From Allacma fusca (Eukaryota > Arthropoda > Collembola > Symphypleona > Sminthuridae), in contig OX359245.1 of NCBI GenBank assembly GCA_947179485.1, forward strand, positions 31,049,067 to 31,113,066: a stretch of DNA of 64,000 nt. Direction: 5' to 3'. A program made the position numbers and the translations under genes. Each line of letters opens with the position of its first letter. Positions within the stretch are counted from its first letter, which is position 1. This document shows positions 62,513-64,000 of this stretch, one piece after another. The notes under the pieces are model-generated. The model was not told the origin of the DNA. It did not search any database and saw nothing but the letters and a program-made list of their open reading frames with translations.

Positions 62513-64000
62513 TTTTGGACTGATTTCAGCTTCTGTATTGAAATAGATGGGAAAGATTGAATGCTCCTCCTCTTTTACAGCATTAATATCCCGGACTGTT
62601 TAAAATGTATAATTTTCCAAAAGTTATTCGTCTAATCGCTTGTTCCTTGCAGAGTACATTTATACGGTATTCCGATCCGTCATTAGTGAGTCACAAAATG
62701 TTTGATGAAACTATTAGTGAGTAACAATAAAATATTATTTGTTTGCGTGAGTAATAAATTGTTTTTTCCATTAGTTTTATTTGGACAACAAATCAATAAT
62801 TTTCTACTTAGATAAATGAATTGGGGTATTCAAATTTTTGTACAAGGACTGTGTTGTAATAAGCTCCATAGCATTTGCTAATCCAGGTCTAATAATATAA
62901 GCGTAATAAATAATGCTGGTGTGTACATATATTTCGTAATGACTGTACATTACGCAATCATTATGTTTATTTGGTACTCATTATAGGGATTAGGATAATA
63001 TAGCTTTCGTACTTCAAGAGGAAGTACAAGTAGCACGAGGAAAAATTGAAGGAAGTCCTGTATTTTTTAACATTCGGGAAATGGCTTGCATGACTAGATG
63101 CATTTAAAAATTGGGAGTGACATTGACATCAGTGAAAACATGGACATTGTGGAAGCTGTGTGTAGAATGATTACTATTGGCTATTTCAGTAATAGATGCA
63201 ATGAATCAACAAACTGTACATGCACTATGATCCCCTTATAAAAAGTCTGGACAAAAATGTTCATATTTGTCATATTTTGCTCCTATAGGGAATCATTTTG
63301 TATGCATTCTCAAATCTTGTTTAATATATTTATGGTTAAATTTTATAGTTGAATTTATCGTTACTATTGGAAAAGGCGAGTGACGCACGTGTTTGAGTGT
63401 AGGAGCTTTACAGGATGATGTATGAACTGGGCGTGATTTTTACATTACGGATCGGTGAAGCTTTATAGACCAAGGTTAGTGGGAGAATTGTGTATTAAAC
63501 ATAAATAATTATAAGTTTTATATGTGTTTGAGAGGGAAGAATCGTCGATCTAGACAAACATCGTTATGGACGGGGATTCATTTAGATGTATCGTTGAGCT
63601 CGTATGTGACTTTGCTTCAACGAATATAAAAATCATAACTGTAGTTTTTTCAATGATCAAAAGTGTTCCAGAAATTTGAAAATAAAAAAGATTTTAAAAC
63701 TTGTAGTCAGTATTTCTAAATTATTAAAAATACATGTTTTACGACTAATTTTAATCCGCGCTTCCATTTCTGACAGTGCTTACTGCATGTTCTTCGTCAG
63801 TCAAGGTTCAAAAGTCAAATAAAATCTTCACGGCATCATAAAGTCAATAAGAATCCGGCTCGAAGGACCAAAACTGGTGGGATATGTTCGGATTTATTTC
63901 AACCAAACTTTTCATGGAGTAAACTGTGTCCAAAAAAGATTAAATAATGTTTTAAAAATGCTGCCAAAATAAATTCATGAGCACAACTTATACTGAATAA
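62513..64000. other. upstream flank of receptor gene 2 to window end
   Basis: AT-rich DNA with no open frame of note, no repeat array and no recognisable gene apart from the candidate TATA box listed above. Confidence 0.6.
62657..62664 (-). promoter_or_regulatory. candidate TATA box for receptor gene 2
   Basis: TATAAATG on the minus strand, about 145 bp upstream of the start codon; it would give a 5' UTR of roughly 115 nt. Good consensus match, not tested. Confidence 0.3.

Overview
This is a nuclear eukaryotic window, AT-rich, with short GT-AG introns, microsatellites and long gene-poor spacers. The gene content (three ABCA-type transporters, a CRAL-TRIO protein and two receptors with the arthropod gustatory-receptor ending TY-5x-QF) points to an arthropod. 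A copepod or other crustacean is my guess from gene family and style, not something the sequence proves. No viral, prokaryotic or CRISPR material was seen.

Layout. (1) 2.26-39.30 kb, minus strand: a tandem array of three full-length ABCA3-like lipid transporter genes, called here ABCA-1 (2260-11735), ABCA-2 (17676-25696) and ABCA-3 (28926-39300). I rebuilt 18 coding exons for each. Intron positions and phases match in all three, and the exon sums give open frames of 1726, 1740 and 1733 residues, each with two complete ATP-binding cassettes. The array therefore looks like a recent triplication whose members are all still intact. Mixed relatedness along the genes suggests gene conversion. (2) 39.3-51.3 kb: about 12 kb without a convincing gene, holding microsatellites and a roughly 0.5 kb fold-back (MITE-like) element at 47.0-47.5 kb. 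(3) 51.32-52.52 kb, plus strand: a five-exon gene for a 231-residue CRAL-TRIO (SEC14-like) lipid-binding protein that begins with an apparent secretion signal, which is unusual for the family. (4) 53.47-54.65 kb: an 18-bp tandem repeat with a higher-order pattern that leaves three overlapping reading frames open for about 410 codons each. (5) 58.3-62.5 kb, minus strand: two paralogous intronless genes for seven-helix gustatory-receptor-like proteins of 451 and 445 residues.

The introns of ABCA-3 hold most of the local repeat structure: a 51-bp minisatellite (intron 1), a direct repeat 180 bp apart (intron 4), and a candidate mobile element with inverted arrays of a degenerate 17-19-bp motif at its two ends (intron 8). 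Functionally, the ABCA genes and the CRAL-TRIO gene both belong to lipid-handling families and the two receptors to chemosensation, but nothing in the sequence ties these groups into one system. The clearest candidates for something undescribed are the secreted CRAL-TRIO protein, the multi-frame-open satellite, and the two inverted-repeat elements.
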